Source: Amycolatopsis marina (lineage in GTDB: Bacteria; Actinomycetota; Actinomycetes; Mycobacteriales; Pseudonocardiaceae). Taken from it: DNA of 64,000 bases. How positions within the stretch are numbered: position 1 is the stretch's first letter; the number at the start of each line of letters is the position of its first letter. The notes under the pieces are model-generated. The model saw only the letters and a program-made list of their open reading frames with translations, searched no databases and had not been told where the DNA came from. Shown piece by piece: positions 18,664 to 27,430 of the stretch. The position numbers and the translations under genes were made by a program. The stretch is from NCBI RefSeq assembly GCF_900111885.1, contig NZ_FOKG01000023.1:1-64000 (forward strand). Reading direction: 5' to 3'.

Positions 18664-18682
18664 GACAATGAGTATCGTTACC
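18664..18682 (+). promoter_or_regulatory. Fur/Zur-like box upstream of the metal-chelate ABC operon
   Basis: GACAATGAGTATCGTTACC agrees at about 14 of 19 positions with the Fur-family consensus palindrome (GATAATGAT core) and ends 22 nt before the GTG of the permease gene. It is flanked by A/T-rich promoter-like sequence (18640-18663). This suggests repression by Fur or Zur when iron or zinc is plentiful. Match judged by eye. Confidence 0.5.
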
Positions 18683-18704
18683 AGAAAGCTGATCATCCGA
18701 CAGA

Positions 18705-19811
18705 GTGACGACCGCGGATGAGACAGGATGGCGAGTGGCCCCGACGTACACCAGGCAGACCTCGTACGCGGTGGACACCCGCTCCGGCCTGACGCTGACC
18801 GTGCTCGTGCTCTCGCTGGTCCTGGCCGGCTCCGTGGTGCTGGCGATCGCCCTCGGGCCCACCGTCGTCCCGCTGCCGGACACCCTGCGCTACCTCACCG
18901 CCGCGCTGACCGGCGGCAGACTCGAAGCCGCCGACCTCACGGGTTACTCGATCATCTGGCAGGTCCGCACGCCTCGCGTGCTGCTCGCGGTCGTGGTCGG
19001 TGCCGGGCTCAGCGCCATCGGTGTGGTGGTGCAGGCGATGGTGCGCAACGCGCTGGCGGATCCGTTCATCCTCGGCGTCTCGTCCGGTGCCTCCGTCGGC
19101 GCCAGTGCCGTGGTCTCCTTCGGACTGTTCGCGGGGCTCGGGGTGTACGCCCTGTCCGCCGCGGCGTTCCTCGGCGCACTCGTCGCCTCGGTGCTCGTCT
19201 ACCTCGCCGCGCACAGCAGGGCCGGGCTCAGCCCGCTACGACTCGTGCTGACCGGAGTGGCGCTCGCCTACGGATTCCAGGCCGTGATGAGCGTGATCGT
19301 GTTCTTCGCCCCGTTCGGCGAGGCCGCCCGAACCGTGCTGTTCTGGTTGCTGGGCAGCCTCGGGGGCGCGACCTGGGGTTCGCTGCCCATCGCGACGCTC
19401 GTGGTGCTGGTGACCGTGGTGGTACTGCTCAGGAGGAGCCGCTCGCTGGACGTGCTCGCGATGGGCGACGAGACGGCGGCGAGCCTAGGCGTGGACACCA
19501 CGGCGTTGCGCCGATCGCTGTTCCTGCTCACCGCCGTCACCACCGGGGCGCTGGTCGCGGTCAGTGGCGCCATCGGATTCGTCGGCCTGGTGATGCCCCA
19601 CCTCGTCCGCATTCTCGTCGGTGCGGGACATGCGCGGGTGCTCACGATCGCGCCGCTGGCGGGCGCCATCCTCCTGGTCTGGGTGGATCTGGTCTCCCGG
19701 ACGCTGGTCGCCCCGAGGGAACTCCCGCTCGGTGTGATCACGGCCCTGATCGGTGTTCCGGTGTTCATCACGCTGATGCGGCGGCGCGGCTACCTCTTCG
19801 GAGGCCGCTGA
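18705..19811 (+). CDS. FecCD-family ABC permease for metal chelate uptake
   Basis: 368-aa multi-spanning membrane protein of the BtuC/FecCD/FhuB family. It has the RTPRVLLAVVVGAGLS entry motif, the QAMVRNALADPFILGVSSGAS signature and the ATPase-coupling loop GDETAASLGVD. About ten membrane segments can be traced. Only one permease gene is present, so it would act as a homodimer. GTG start at 18705; the stop is directly followed by the ATPase gene ATG. With the ATPase and lipoprotein it forms an importer for a siderophore, haem, cobalamin or a metallophore. The upstream Fur/Zur-like box points to metal regulation. Confidence 0.9.
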   Translation: MTTADETGWRVAPTYTRQTSYAVDTRSGLTLTVLVLSLVLAGSVVLAIALGPTVVPLPDTLRYLTAALTGGRLEAADLTGYSIIWQVRTPRVLLAVVVGAGLSAIGVVVQAMVRNALADPFILGVSSGASVGASAVVSFGLFAGLGVYALSAAAFLGALVASVLVYLAAHSRAGLSPLRLVLTGVALAYGFQAVMSVIVFFAPFGEAARTVLFWLLGSLGGATWGSLPIATLVVLVTVVVLLRRSRSLDVLAMGDETAASLGVDTTALRRSLFLLTAVTTGALVAVSGAIGFVGLVMPHLVRILVGAGHARVLTIAPLAGAILLVWVDLVSRTLVAPRELPLGVITALIGVPVFITLMRRRGYLFGGR

Positions 19812-20618
19812 ATGCACCTCGACCTCGAGGCGGTCTCCGTCGAGATCGCAGGCGCCACGCTGCTCCGGGCACTCGACCTTTCCGTAGGCAGCGGGGAGAT
19901 CCTCGGCCTCGTCGGCCCGAACGGCAGTGGCAAGTCGACGGCTCTGCGCTGTATCTACCGCGCGCTGCGCCCGACCACCGGGGTGGTGCGGCTGGACGGC
20001 ACGGACGTCGGCACGCAGCCGTTGCGCACGACCGCACGCTCCGTCGCCGCCCTCACACAGGAGAACCACACCGAACTCGACTTCACCGTCGCCGAGGTCG
20101 TCGCACTCGGCCGATTCCCGCATCTGCGCGGCAATCAACAGCTCAGCGACCGGGAGCGGGACCTCTGCCGTGCGGCGATGGCGCGCACCGAGGTCAGCCA
20201 CCTCGCCGATCGCGGCATGCTCTCGCTGTCCGGCGGGGAGCGCCAGCGCGTGCTGATAGCCAGGGCGCTCGTCCAGGAACCCCAACTGCTCGTACTCGAC
20301 GAGCCGACCAACCATCTCGACGTGCACCACCAGGTACAGCTCCTGTCCTTCCTGCGCGAATGCGGGCTCACGGTTGTCGTGGCCCTGCACGACCTCAACC
20401 TCGCGGCCTCGACCTGCGACCGGCTCGCGGTGCTGCGCCAGGGCGGTCTTGTCGCGACGGGAACTCCTGCCGACGTGCTCGAACCCGGGCTGATCCGCCA
20501 GGTCTTCGGGGTGGCGCCGTCGATCGTGGCCCATCCCCGCACCGGGGTGCCGCAACTGCTCTTCGACCTCGATGCCACCCGGCACCACCAGAACGACCCA
20601 GAAGGGATGAGCCTGTGA
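19812..20618 (+). CDS. FecE/FepC-family ABC transporter ATPase
   Basis: 268-aa nucleotide-binding subunit. Walker A GPNGSGKST near residue 40, Q-loop region LTQENHTEL, signature LSGGERQRV, Walker B LLVLDEPTNHLD and the switch His in VVALHDLN are all present. Start ATG immediately follows the permease stop, and the GTG of the binding-protein gene overlaps its stop by 4 nt. It powers metal-chelate import at the inner face of the membrane. Confidence 0.93.
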   Translation: MHLDLEAVSVEIAGATLLRALDLSVGSGEILGLVGPNGSGKSTALRCIYRALRPTTGVVRLDGTDVGTQPLRTTARSVAALTQENHTELDFTVAEVVALGRFPHLRGNQQLSDRERDLCRAAMARTEVSHLADRGMLSLSGGERQRVLIARALVQEPQLLVLDEPTNHLDVHHQVQLLSFLRECGLTVVVALHDLNLAASTCDRLAVLRQGGLVATGTPADVLEPGLIRQVFGVAPSIVAHPRTGVPQLLFDLDATRHHQNDPEGMSL

Positions 20619-21616
20619 ACAGGTTGTCCGGACGCCGCCTACTCGCCGCCCCCGTGCTCACGGTCTGCCTGCTCGCCACCGCGTGCGGTGCGGATGTCGA
20701 GCAGGACGCGACGGAAGGCCCTGCCCCCGTCACCATCGACAACTGCGGGCAGAGCATCACCTATCCGGTACCGCAGCGCGCGGTGGCCTACGACATGAGC
20801 AGCACGGAGAAAATGTTCGCGCTCGGCCTCGCCGACCGAATGCGCGGGATCGTCATGCCGTCCACAGCGGACCCGGCCGTCGAACGGTCGCCCTGGCTCG
20901 AGGAGTACCGCTCGGTGGAGACGCTGAGCACCGACGTCCTCAGCAGGGAGGTCGTGGTCGACGCCGAGGCCGACTGGGTGCTGGCGGGATGGAACTCCGG
21001 GTTCAGCGAGGCCCGCGGCATCACGCCGCAACTGCTCGAAGAGGTGGGCATCCAGAGCTACCAGCACACCGAGAGCTGCTTCAACTACGGCGACACCCCG
21101 GTGCAAGTTCCGCCACTCGATGCGCTCTACACCGACCTGACGCAGATCGGGCAGATCTTCCGGGTCGAGGACCGGGCACAGGAACTGGTCTCCGACCTGC
21201 GGGAGCGAGCGGAGGCGTTGCGGACGAACCAGCCCGATGGCACCCCCGCCCGGGTCTTCGTCTACGACTCCGGCACCGACCAGCCCTTCACCTCAGGCGG
21301 ACAGGGCGCACCGGACGTGCTCGTCTCGCTCGCCGGTGGCAGCAACATCTTCACCGGTTTGCGGCAGCGGTGGACCACGGTCGGCTGGGAGGCGGTTGTG
21401 GACGCCGCTCCGGAGGTCATCGCCGTCGTCGACTACGGAGACCAGCCCGTCGAGGACAAGATCGAATTCCTGAAGTCCGCCCCACAGCTCGCCTCCAGTC
21501 CCGCTGTCCGTGATGGACACTTCTACGTGCTCGACTACGGACAGGCCGTGAGCGGACCGCGCAACATCGAGGGCGCTGAGCAGTTCGCGGAATACCTCCG
21601 CTCCATCGGCCGCTGA
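20615..21616 (+). CDS. FecB-family substrate-binding lipoprotein
   Basis: 333 aa from a GTG that overlaps the ATPase stop (GTGA). The N-terminus is a lipoprotein signal: basic start VNRLSGRR, hydrophobic LLAAPVLTVCLLA, lipobox LATAC with the lipidated Cys. The mature part is a class III periplasmic-binding fold (YPVPQRAVAYDMSS, FVYDSGTDQPFTSGG, FYVLDYG). It would capture the chelate outside the membrane for the FecCD-type permease. Specificity is not readable; iron siderophore, cobalamin or another metallophore are possible. Confidence 0.9.
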   Translation: MNRLSGRRLLAAPVLTVCLLATACGADVEQDATEGPAPVTIDNCGQSITYPVPQRAVAYDMSSTEKMFALGLADRMRGIVMPSTADPAVERSPWLEEYRSVETLSTDVLSREVVVDAEADWVLAGWNSGFSEARGITPQLLEEVGIQSYQHTESCFNYGDTPVQVPPLDALYTDLTQIGQIFRVEDRAQELVSDLRERAEALRTNQPDGTPARVFVYDSGTDQPFTSGGQGAPDVLVSLAGGSNIFTGLRQRWTTVGWEAVVDAAPEVIAVVDYGDQPVEDKIEFLKSAPQLASSPAVRDGHFYVLDYGQAVSGPRNIEGAEQFAEYLRSIGR

Positions 21617-21646
21617 CCCCGCCCGATCGCCCCGACGACCAGAAGG

Positions 21647-22885
21647 ATGCAAACCATCGAACAAAAGTCCACTGTGGATGGCTCGGTCCCCGGAGACCTG
21701 CGGATGACGGCGGAACTCTGGCCGGTGCTCCTGGCCTCCGCCGTCGGGCTGGTGCCGTTCACCGTGTTCAGCACGTTCTTGGTGCCGATCGCCGAGGGCG
21801 CGGGCACCAGTGTGGCCGCCATGGGCAGCCTGCGCGGGCTGGGCGGGCTGGCCGCACTGGTGGTCGGCACCGCGCTCGCGCCGCTGATCGACCGGCTACC
21901 CCGGGAGTGGACCGCGGCGGGCGGCCTGATCCTCCTTGGCGCATCCTCGGTACTCGGCGCGGTGGGCGACATCGCGGCGCTCGCCGCGTTCTGCCTGCTG
22001 ATCGGCGCGGCGACGGCCGTGCTCAACCCGGCCCTCGGCGCCGCGGCCGCCGACCACTACGGTTCCGGCCCCGCCGCGGGCAGGGCGGCGACCCTGGTGA
22101 CCGCGACACAGTCGCTGACAGCGATGCTCGCGGCCCCTGTCCTTGCCGTCCCTGCCCTGTTGTGGGGCTGGGAGGGAGATCTGCTCGCGGTGGGCGCGGT
22201 CTCGGTGCTGCTGGCGGTGATCCTGTTGCGCGGACGCCACCGCGGGCATGCCGAGACCGGTGAACGGTCCCGGCTCGGCTACCTGGCATCGTTCCGGGCG
22301 CTCGCCGCCGTCCGCGGGGCACTCGCGCTGGTGCTGGTGGCAGCGCTGCGCACCGCGGCCTTCATGGGTTACCTCGCATACCTCGCGGCCTTCTACGACG
22401 AGCGGTTCGCGCTGGAACCCGGGGTGTTCGCACTCGTGTGGACGCTGTCGGGAGCAGCGTTCTTCGTGGGTAACCTCCTGGTCGGACGTCTGATCAACGC
22501 GGCGGGCTCGGGCACCAGGGTGGAACGTGTGCTGGTGATCGGTCTTGCGGTAGCGCTCGCGGCGATGGCCGGCTTCTACTTCGCGCCCGCACTGCCGGTG
22601 GCGCTGGCACTGACCGCGGCACTGGGGCTGAGCCATGCCACCGTGGCCGCCTGCGTGGTGAGCCTGTTGGTCCGCCGCTGCGGCGTACTGCGCGGCTCGG
22701 CGCTCAGCGTCAACGCCGCGGGGATGAGCCTCGGCGTCTTCGCCGGTGCCGGACTCGGTGGCCTCGGCCTCGGCCTCGGGGGCTATCCCGGCGCCGCTGC
22801 GGTCTTCGCGGGTCTCACGCTTGTCGCACTCGTGGCCGCGCTCACCGTGCTGCGCCCCCAGACGATCGCCGCGACCGGCAGCTGA
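21647..22885 (+). CDS. MFS transporter, probably metallophore-linked
   Basis: 412-aa major facilitator with about 12 membrane segments and only short loops. It begins 30 nt after the binding-protein stop, on the same strand, so it is likely in the ABC operon. In siderophore loci such MFS proteins export the metallophore or import its degradation product, but no siderophore synthase is visible nearby. Start ATG 21647 follows AGAAGGATGC. Family is clear, substrate inferred only from position. Confidence 0.85.
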   Translation: MQTIEQKSTVDGSVPGDLRMTAELWPVLLASAVGLVPFTVFSTFLVPIAEGAGTSVAAMGSLRGLGGLAALVVGTALAPLIDRLPREWTAAGGLILLGASSVLGAVGDIAALAAFCLLIGAATAVLNPALGAAAADHYGSGPAAGRAATLVTATQSLTAMLAAPVLAVPALLWGWEGDLLAVGAVSVLLAVILLRGRHRGHAETGERSRLGYLASFRALAAVRGALALVLVAALRTAAFMGYLAYLAAFYDERFALEPGVFALVWTLSGAAFFVGNLLVGRLINAAGSGTRVERVLVIGLAVALAAMAGFYFAPALPVALALTAALGLSHATVAACVVSLLVRRCGVLRGSALSVNAAGMSLGVFAGAGLGGLGLGLGGYPGAAAVFAGLTLVALVAALTVLRPQTIAATGS

Positions 22886-22979
22886 TCCGTTGCCGGAGCG
22901 GCAGCGCGACGTCACGTGCCGGGTGTCCTAGTGTCGTAGTGAGCCACGGAGGCTACGAGGGAGCCAGGGAGGAACCAGC

Positions 22980-23831
22980 GTGCCGGAGCGCAGTGCGGCA
23001 GCGCAGCCTGGCAGGGTGCCCGGATCCCGCCGGGATACCGGCACCCTGTTCGCCGCCCTCTACGGCGAGTTCGTTCCGCACGCCTGGCACGATCCCGAGC
23101 ACGACGCCTACCAGCTGTTCTACCAACGGTCACGGGCCATGAGCTGGCTCGACGACACGGACCTCGGGGGCGGCGTCCACGACCGGACACGCCACACACC
23201 TGGGCTTTGGGGGATGAACGACGCGGGGTGGGAACACCCGCTCGGCACTGCCGGAACGGCCCTGATTTCCTGGTTCCAGGTCAGTGCCGGCGCGGTCGCC
23301 GACGACCAGCCGCTCCCCGTGCAGCCGTTCCTCCGGTGCGCCGAGGACGCGACAGCGCGCGCCGGCACACCATCGCTGTCCGCGGTGCAGGTCCTCCTGC
23401 CGGTTCAGGGGATCGACCCCGCGTCGCGCCCGCCGTACGCGCCCGTGCCGTCGATGGGGTCACTCGAGTGGTTCGCCGAGGGCGACCCTCGATCGAAGAC
23501 CACGGTGCAGGTCAGCATCAACAGTGGGCTGGACCCCGCGATACCCGCTGTCGCACAGCAGCTCACCGACCACCTCACACGCCTGCGGCAGGACGTTTTC
23601 GTCTGTACCTCCCACCACACCACCGACAGGGAGAGCACCCCGGCCCCGGCGTGCGGCGACGGGCTCTGGAACGGCCCGCCGCTGCACGGTGTCATGCTGC
23701 ACGGCGACCTGGCCGAGTGGACGTGCGAGGCGATCGGCTGGACAGCAGAAGTCATCGCCGACTCCGCCGCCCGGCTCGGCGTCCAAACGCCGCTGCTGCT
23801 CACCGTCACGCGAACTCACCCGACGAACTGA
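22980..23831 (+). CDS. Hypothetical protein of 283 aa
   Basis: Not recognised. GTG start at 22980 is preceded by GGGAGGAACCA. The protein is soluble, has no signal peptide or membrane segment, and is rich in Trp and His (AWHDPEHDAYQLFYQ, LHGDLAEWTCEAIGW). It has a conserved-looking core with two mixed alpha/beta halves. Four Cys are present but not in a metal-site spacing. It lies between the MFS gene and a convergent AI-2E family transporter with no shared operon. Codon use matches the chromosome, so it is a native gene. Confidence 0.75.
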   Translation: MPERSAAAQPGRVPGSRRDTGTLFAALYGEFVPHAWHDPEHDAYQLFYQRSRAMSWLDDTDLGGGVHDRTRHTPGLWGMNDAGWEHPLGTAGTALISWFQVSAGAVADDQPLPVQPFLRCAEDATARAGTPSLSAVQVLLPVQGIDPASRPPYAPVPSMGSLEWFAEGDPRSKTTVQVSINSGLDPAIPAVAQQLTDHLTRLRQDVFVCTSHHTTDRESTPAPACGDGLWNGPPLHGVMLHGDLAEWTCEAIGWTAEVIADSAARLGVQTPLLLTVTRTHPTN

Positions 23832-23854
23832 CCGAGAGAACACCCGGACTTCCC

Positions 23855-24922
23855 TCAGGCGCCGGACGCGTCCGCACCAGAGTCGTCCGGTTCGTCCTCC
23901 GCATCGGGGGAGGCGCGTTCCCGGACGATCTCCGAAATCTGCACCGCGGCGGCCGTGACCGGGACAGCGAGGAACGCACCGAGAACGCCGAGCAGCGTGG
24001 CGCCCACACTGATCGCGACGATCACCGCGAACGGCGGCAACCTGACCACCCGACCCATCACCACGGGTTCGATGAGGTTGCCCTCCACCTGCTGCACGAC
24101 CACGACGATGCCGAGCGTGGCCAACGCCAGCGCCGGACCGCTGTCGGCGAGCGCGACGAGCGTCGCCAGCAGGCCGGTGAGCACCGCACCGATGAACGGC
24201 AGGTACGCCCCGAAGAACACCAGCACCGCCAGCGGCAGCGCCAGCGGAACCTGTAACAGGGCCAGTCCGATGCCGATCAGCACCGCGTCGATGAGGGCGA
24301 CGACGGTCTGCCCGCGCAGGAACCCGCCGATGGTCCCCCAGAGCCGATCGGCGGCCTCGGCGGCGAACGCGCGGTGCTGCCGGGGCACGAACCGCAGGGT
24401 CGCGTGCACCATCCGGCCGCCGTCGTACAGGTAGAAGAACAGCGCCACGATGAGCAGCACCAGTCCGGTGAGCACGTTGATCAGGTCCCGGCCCACACCG
24501 GCGGCGAGCCCACCCCAGCTGCCCATCACCTGCTCGGCCAGCTCCGCGAGCGAGGTGTCCGAGCCGACACCGGGCAGTTTCTGGATTGTGGGTTCGAGCC
24601 GGACGAGTGCCTCGCCGACCGAATCCGCCAGTCCCGGCGCCTGCGCGACGAAAGGCGGCACGATCGCCGCCACGATGCCGGACAGCACCGCGAAGCCCCC
24701 GAGTACCACCAGCAGCGCGGCCAGTGCGCGCGGCACTCCGTGCGACTTCAGCCATTCCGCGGCTGGGCTCAGCGCGGCCGCCGGAAACAACGCCAGCAGC
24801 AGGGGAACCACGACGATCGACAACCGCGACAGCACGAACCACACCACCACGGCGATCCCGACGATTCCCAGCGCGGCCCAGGCGTGCGCACCGATACGCC
24901 GCAACGCCGGATGATCGAGCAC
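23855..24922 (-). CDS. AI-2E family transporter
   Basis: 355-aa membrane protein of the AI-2E/YdiK (UPF0118) family. It has a pair of N-terminal membrane helices, a helical soluble stretch around residues 65-160, then a cluster of membrane segments with the family motif QQVEGNLIEPVVMG and a final hydrophobic GVLGAFLAVPVTAA. The C-terminus is acidic (Asp/Glu-rich). Members export signalling molecules or act as Na+/H+ antiporters; the substrate here is unknown. GTG start at 24922. Confidence 0.88.
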   Translation of the reverse strand: MLDHPALRRIGAHAWAALGIVGIAVVVWFVLSRLSIVVVPLLLALFPAAALSPAAEWLKSHGVPRALAALLVVLGGFAVLSGIVAAIVPPFVAQAPGLADSVGEALVRLEPTIQKLPGVGSDTSLAELAEQVMGSWGGLAAGVGRDLINVLTGLVLLIVALFFYLYDGGRMVHATLRFVPRQHRAFAAEAADRLWGTIGGFLRGQTVVALIDAVLIGIGLALLQVPLALPLAVLVFFGAYLPFIGAVLTGLLATLVALADSGPALALATLGIVVVVQQVEGNLIEPVVMGRVVRLPPFAVIVAISVGATLLGVLGAFLAVPVTAAAVQISEIVRERASPDAEDEPDDSGADASGA

Positions 24923-24936
24923 GTCCGCCCGCCGTT

Positions 24937-25179
24937 CTAGGAGATCAGCTGATCGAGTTCGGCCAGTGCGGCCTTCGCGCTCTCGTCACCGCTGTCGGCC
25001 AGCTCGGCGACCCGTACGCGCACGCGCTCGCGTGCCTCCCGCAGGTTCGCCCAGTGCTCACGGTCGGGCCGGTTCTCCAGTCCGTACTCGACCACGGTGT
25101 CGTATCCGCCCCGGTTGCAGGGCTCGATGGCATAGCGGGTGCCCTCGTGGTGCCACATCCAGATGGCGGTCGTCATCAT
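24937..25179 (-). CDS. Small conserved hypothetical protein (80 aa)
   Basis: Not recognised. It begins MMTTAIWMWHHEGTRYAIEP, has a globular N-terminal half with several Trp/Tyr, and ends in a charged helical segment rich in Arg and Glu. It is 14 nt upstream of the AI-2E transporter start on the same strand and may be co-transcribed with it. Third-position G/C bias supports that it is translated. Confidence 0.65.
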   Translation of the reverse strand: MMTTAIWMWHHEGTRYAIEPCNRGGYDTVVEYGLENRPDREHWANLREARERVRVRVAELADSGDESAKAALAELDQLIS

Positions 25180-25309
25180 CTCAACTCCCGGTTCGGTCCG
25201 GCCGTGCTTCCTGTCCCGAGGACTACCCGATCACCTGGAGCGTGAATCCCGAGCCTGGCCCCTGCCGACGGCCGGTTAGCGCGATCGGAATCCGGGTAGC
25301 CGAGGTGCC

Positions 25310-25585
25310 ATGAGGGATTTCGCGCAGGACAGGATCGATGCGGCACTGACCGGGATGCGGTACCCGTGCGAACGGCAGGAACTCGTCCGCCACGCCACAG
25401 CGCAGGGTGCCGACGACGAGGTCATCGGCAGGTTGTGCGTACTGCCGGAGCACCACTACGCCGACCTCGCCGATGTCCATGCCGCACTGGAGCGGACGAC
25501 GCACGACAGCGGCTCGGCCCGCCCGTCTCCCACCACCAGCCAGACGGACGCTGCCCGCGGTCCCGACCGCAGGACCGAGGTCTGA
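25310..25585 (+). CDS. DUF2795 family protein
   Basis: 91-aa protein matching the DUF2795 pattern: an N-terminal pair of helices with ALTGMRYPCERQELVRHA, then LCVLPEHHYADLADVHAAL, followed by a disordered Ser/Pro/Thr tail. These small proteins are common in actinobacteria and have no established function. ATG start at 25310. Convergent with the F420-dependent oxidoreductase gene downstream. Confidence 0.75.
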   Translation: MRDFAQDRIDAALTGMRYPCERQELVRHATAQGADDEVIGRLCVLPEHHYADLADVHAALERTTHDSGSARPSPTTSQTDAARGPDRRTEV

Positions 25586-25618
25586 GGGCTCCCGACCTCG
25601 GCCCCTGCGGGGCCAGAC

Positions 25619-26593
25619 TCAGAACGCGGACCTGAGCGCGGGCAGCAGGCTGTCGCGGGCGAAGTCCAGGAAGCCGTCCTGCTGATCGCCGCCGATCTGC
25701 ACCAGGGCCACGTCAGTGAACCCGGCGTCGGCGAAGGCGCGCACCTTCTCCACGATCGGCTCGACATCGGACCCGCACGGAATACCCTGCGCGACGTCGT
25801 CCTTCGTGACGAACTGTGTGGCAGCGGCGAAACCACTCGGTCCCGGCAGCTCCGAGTTGACCTTCCAGCCACCGGCGAACCAGCGGAACTGCTCGTGGGC
25901 CCGGGCGATCGCCGCGTCCCGGTCGGTGCCCCAGCTGACCGGAAGCTGGCCGATCTTGCGCGACGGCCCCTGTCCGGCGACACGGTGGGCGTCCCATTCC
26001 GAGCAGAGGTTCTGCTTCGGTTCTGTCGCGATCATCGCGTCCGCGACCGGCGCGAACCGCCGGACCGATTGCTTACCCGAAACGGCAACGCCGATCGGGG
26101 TCCTGACCTCGGGCAGATCCCACAGTTTGGCCGAATCCACGCGGAAGTGTTCGCCCGCGTAGTTGACGTAACCACCGTCGAACAGGCCGTGGATCACCTG
26201 GATCGCCTCGGCCAGCATGTCGTGCCGCACGTTGGCGGGCGGCCACCCCTGCCCCACCACGTGCTCGTTGAGGTTCTCCCCCGCACCGAGCCCGAGCGTG
26301 AACCGGCCGTCGGCGAGCAGTTGCGTGGTCGCGGCCTTCTGCGCGACCACGGCGGGGTGGTACCGCATTGTCGGACAGGTCACGTAACTCATCAGCTCGA
26401 CCCGCTCGGTGGCCCACGCCGCGGCGCCGAGCACACTCCACGCGTACGGGGAATGCCCCTGTTCGTCAAGCCACGGCATGGTGTGATCACTGCTCACCTC
26501 GAAGTCGAAACCCGCTTCCTCGGCGCCGACCGCGAAACGGACCAGGTCCTTCGGCCCGGCCTGCTCGGTCATCAAGGTGTACCCGAAACGCAT
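25619..26593 (-). CDS. LLM-class F420-dependent oxidoreductase
   Basis: 324-aa luciferase-like TIM barrel. It starts MRFGYTLMTEQAGPKDLV and carries SSDHTMPW, LGLGAGENLNEHVVG and a C-terminal GGDQQDGFLDF, features of the F420-dependent glucose-6-phosphate dehydrogenase-like subfamily. It would transfer hydride between coenzyme F420 and an unknown substrate. The start at 26593 lies inside the 3' end of surE (22-nt overlap), so expression is probably coupled. F420 dependence is a family inference. Confidence 0.85.
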   Translation of the reverse strand: MRFGYTLMTEQAGPKDLVRFAVGAEEAGFDFEVSSDHTMPWLDEQGHSPYAWSVLGAAAWATERVELMSYVTCPTMRYHPAVVAQKAATTQLLADGRFTLGLGAGENLNEHVVGQGWPPANVRHDMLAEAIQVIHGLFDGGYVNYAGEHFRVDSAKLWDLPEVRTPIGVAVSGKQSVRRFAPVADAMIATEPKQNLCSEWDAHRVAGQGPSRKIGQLPVSWGTDRDAAIARAHEQFRWFAGGWKVNSELPGPSGFAAATQFVTKDDVAQGIPCGSDVEPIVEKVRAFADAGFTDVALVQIGGDQQDGFLDFARDSLLPALRSAF

Positions 26594-27405
26594 TGCGATC
26601 CCTCCTGTTGTGCGCTGTTGCCCTCCCCGGCCACCGCCCGAAGCGGCACCCGCTCCGGCAGCTCCGGCTCCGCGGCCACGGAAACCGGTTGTAGCGCGGT
26701 GATCGTGGGGAATCCCCGGTCGAGCAGGTATGCGTCCGTCCCCGGCTCGGCCTTCCCCCCGACGAAGGTGCTGAGGACCTCTTCCTGGCCGTCCCGCTGC
26801 TTCAGCCGCGTCTGCACCGCCCCCGCGTTCGACAGGGTCGCCCGCGTCAGCGGCCCGAGTTCGGCGACGTCGCCATCGGGAATGTTGACGTTGAGCACCG
26901 ATCCGGCCGGTGCCCGCCGGATCAGCGGCAGTGCGGTGTGGATGACGGGATCGACGCTCGCCCAGCGCGCGAATTCGGGATCGGTGACCGTCAGCGACAC
27001 GGCCATGCCGCGTATCCCGTTGACCGCGGCGGTGAGCACGGCTCCCACCGTTCCGGAATGGATCACCGCGCGACCCACGTTGAGACCCCGGTTCACCCCG
27101 GACAGCACCAGTTCCGGAGGATCGCCGAAGGTGCCCTCCAACGCGCTGAGGACGATGAATGCGGGATGCGAAGAGACGCTGAAGCACGGGATGTCCGGCA
27201 GGTCCGGGAGGTGCTCCTCCCGAACCACCTCCCGGCCGGACTCGGCCACGACCGTCAGGCCCGCGCCGGCACCACTGGCCTCCTTGTGCGGCGCGGCGAC
27301 CACGACATCGAAGCCGTCGCGTACCGCCGCCCTGGCCAGCGCGAGCAGCCCCGGCGAGGCGATTCCGTCGTCGTTGGTGATCAGTACCCGAGGCCCGTGC
27401 CCCAT
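26572..27405 (-). CDS. surE: 5'/3'-nucleotidase SurE
   Basis: 277 aa from the ATG giving MGHGPRVLITNDDGIASPG; ITNDDG is the metal-binding signature of SurE. The family motif SGVNRGLNVGRAVIHSGTVG is also present. SurE dephosphorylates nucleoside monophosphates. An earlier in-frame start at 27492 would overlap the pfkB gene and adds no conserved sequence. It lies between pfkB and the F420 oxidoreductase gene, overlapping the latter. Confidence 0.92.
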   Translation of the reverse strand: MGHGPRVLITNDDGIASPGLLALARAAVRDGFDVVVAAPHKEASGAGAGLTVVAESGREVVREEHLPDLPDIPCFSVSSHPAFIVLSALEGTFGDPPELVLSGVNRGLNVGRAVIHSGTVGAVLTAAVNGIRGMAVSLTVTDPEFARWASVDPVIHTALPLIRRAPAGSVLNVNIPDGDVAELGPLTRATLSNAGAVQTRLKQRDGQEEVLSTFVGGKAEPGTDAYLLDRGFPTITALQPVSVAAEPELPERVPLRAVAGEGNSAQQEGSQCVSGTP

Positions 27406-27430
27406 CGGTGTCCTCCTCACTGCGGTGCTG

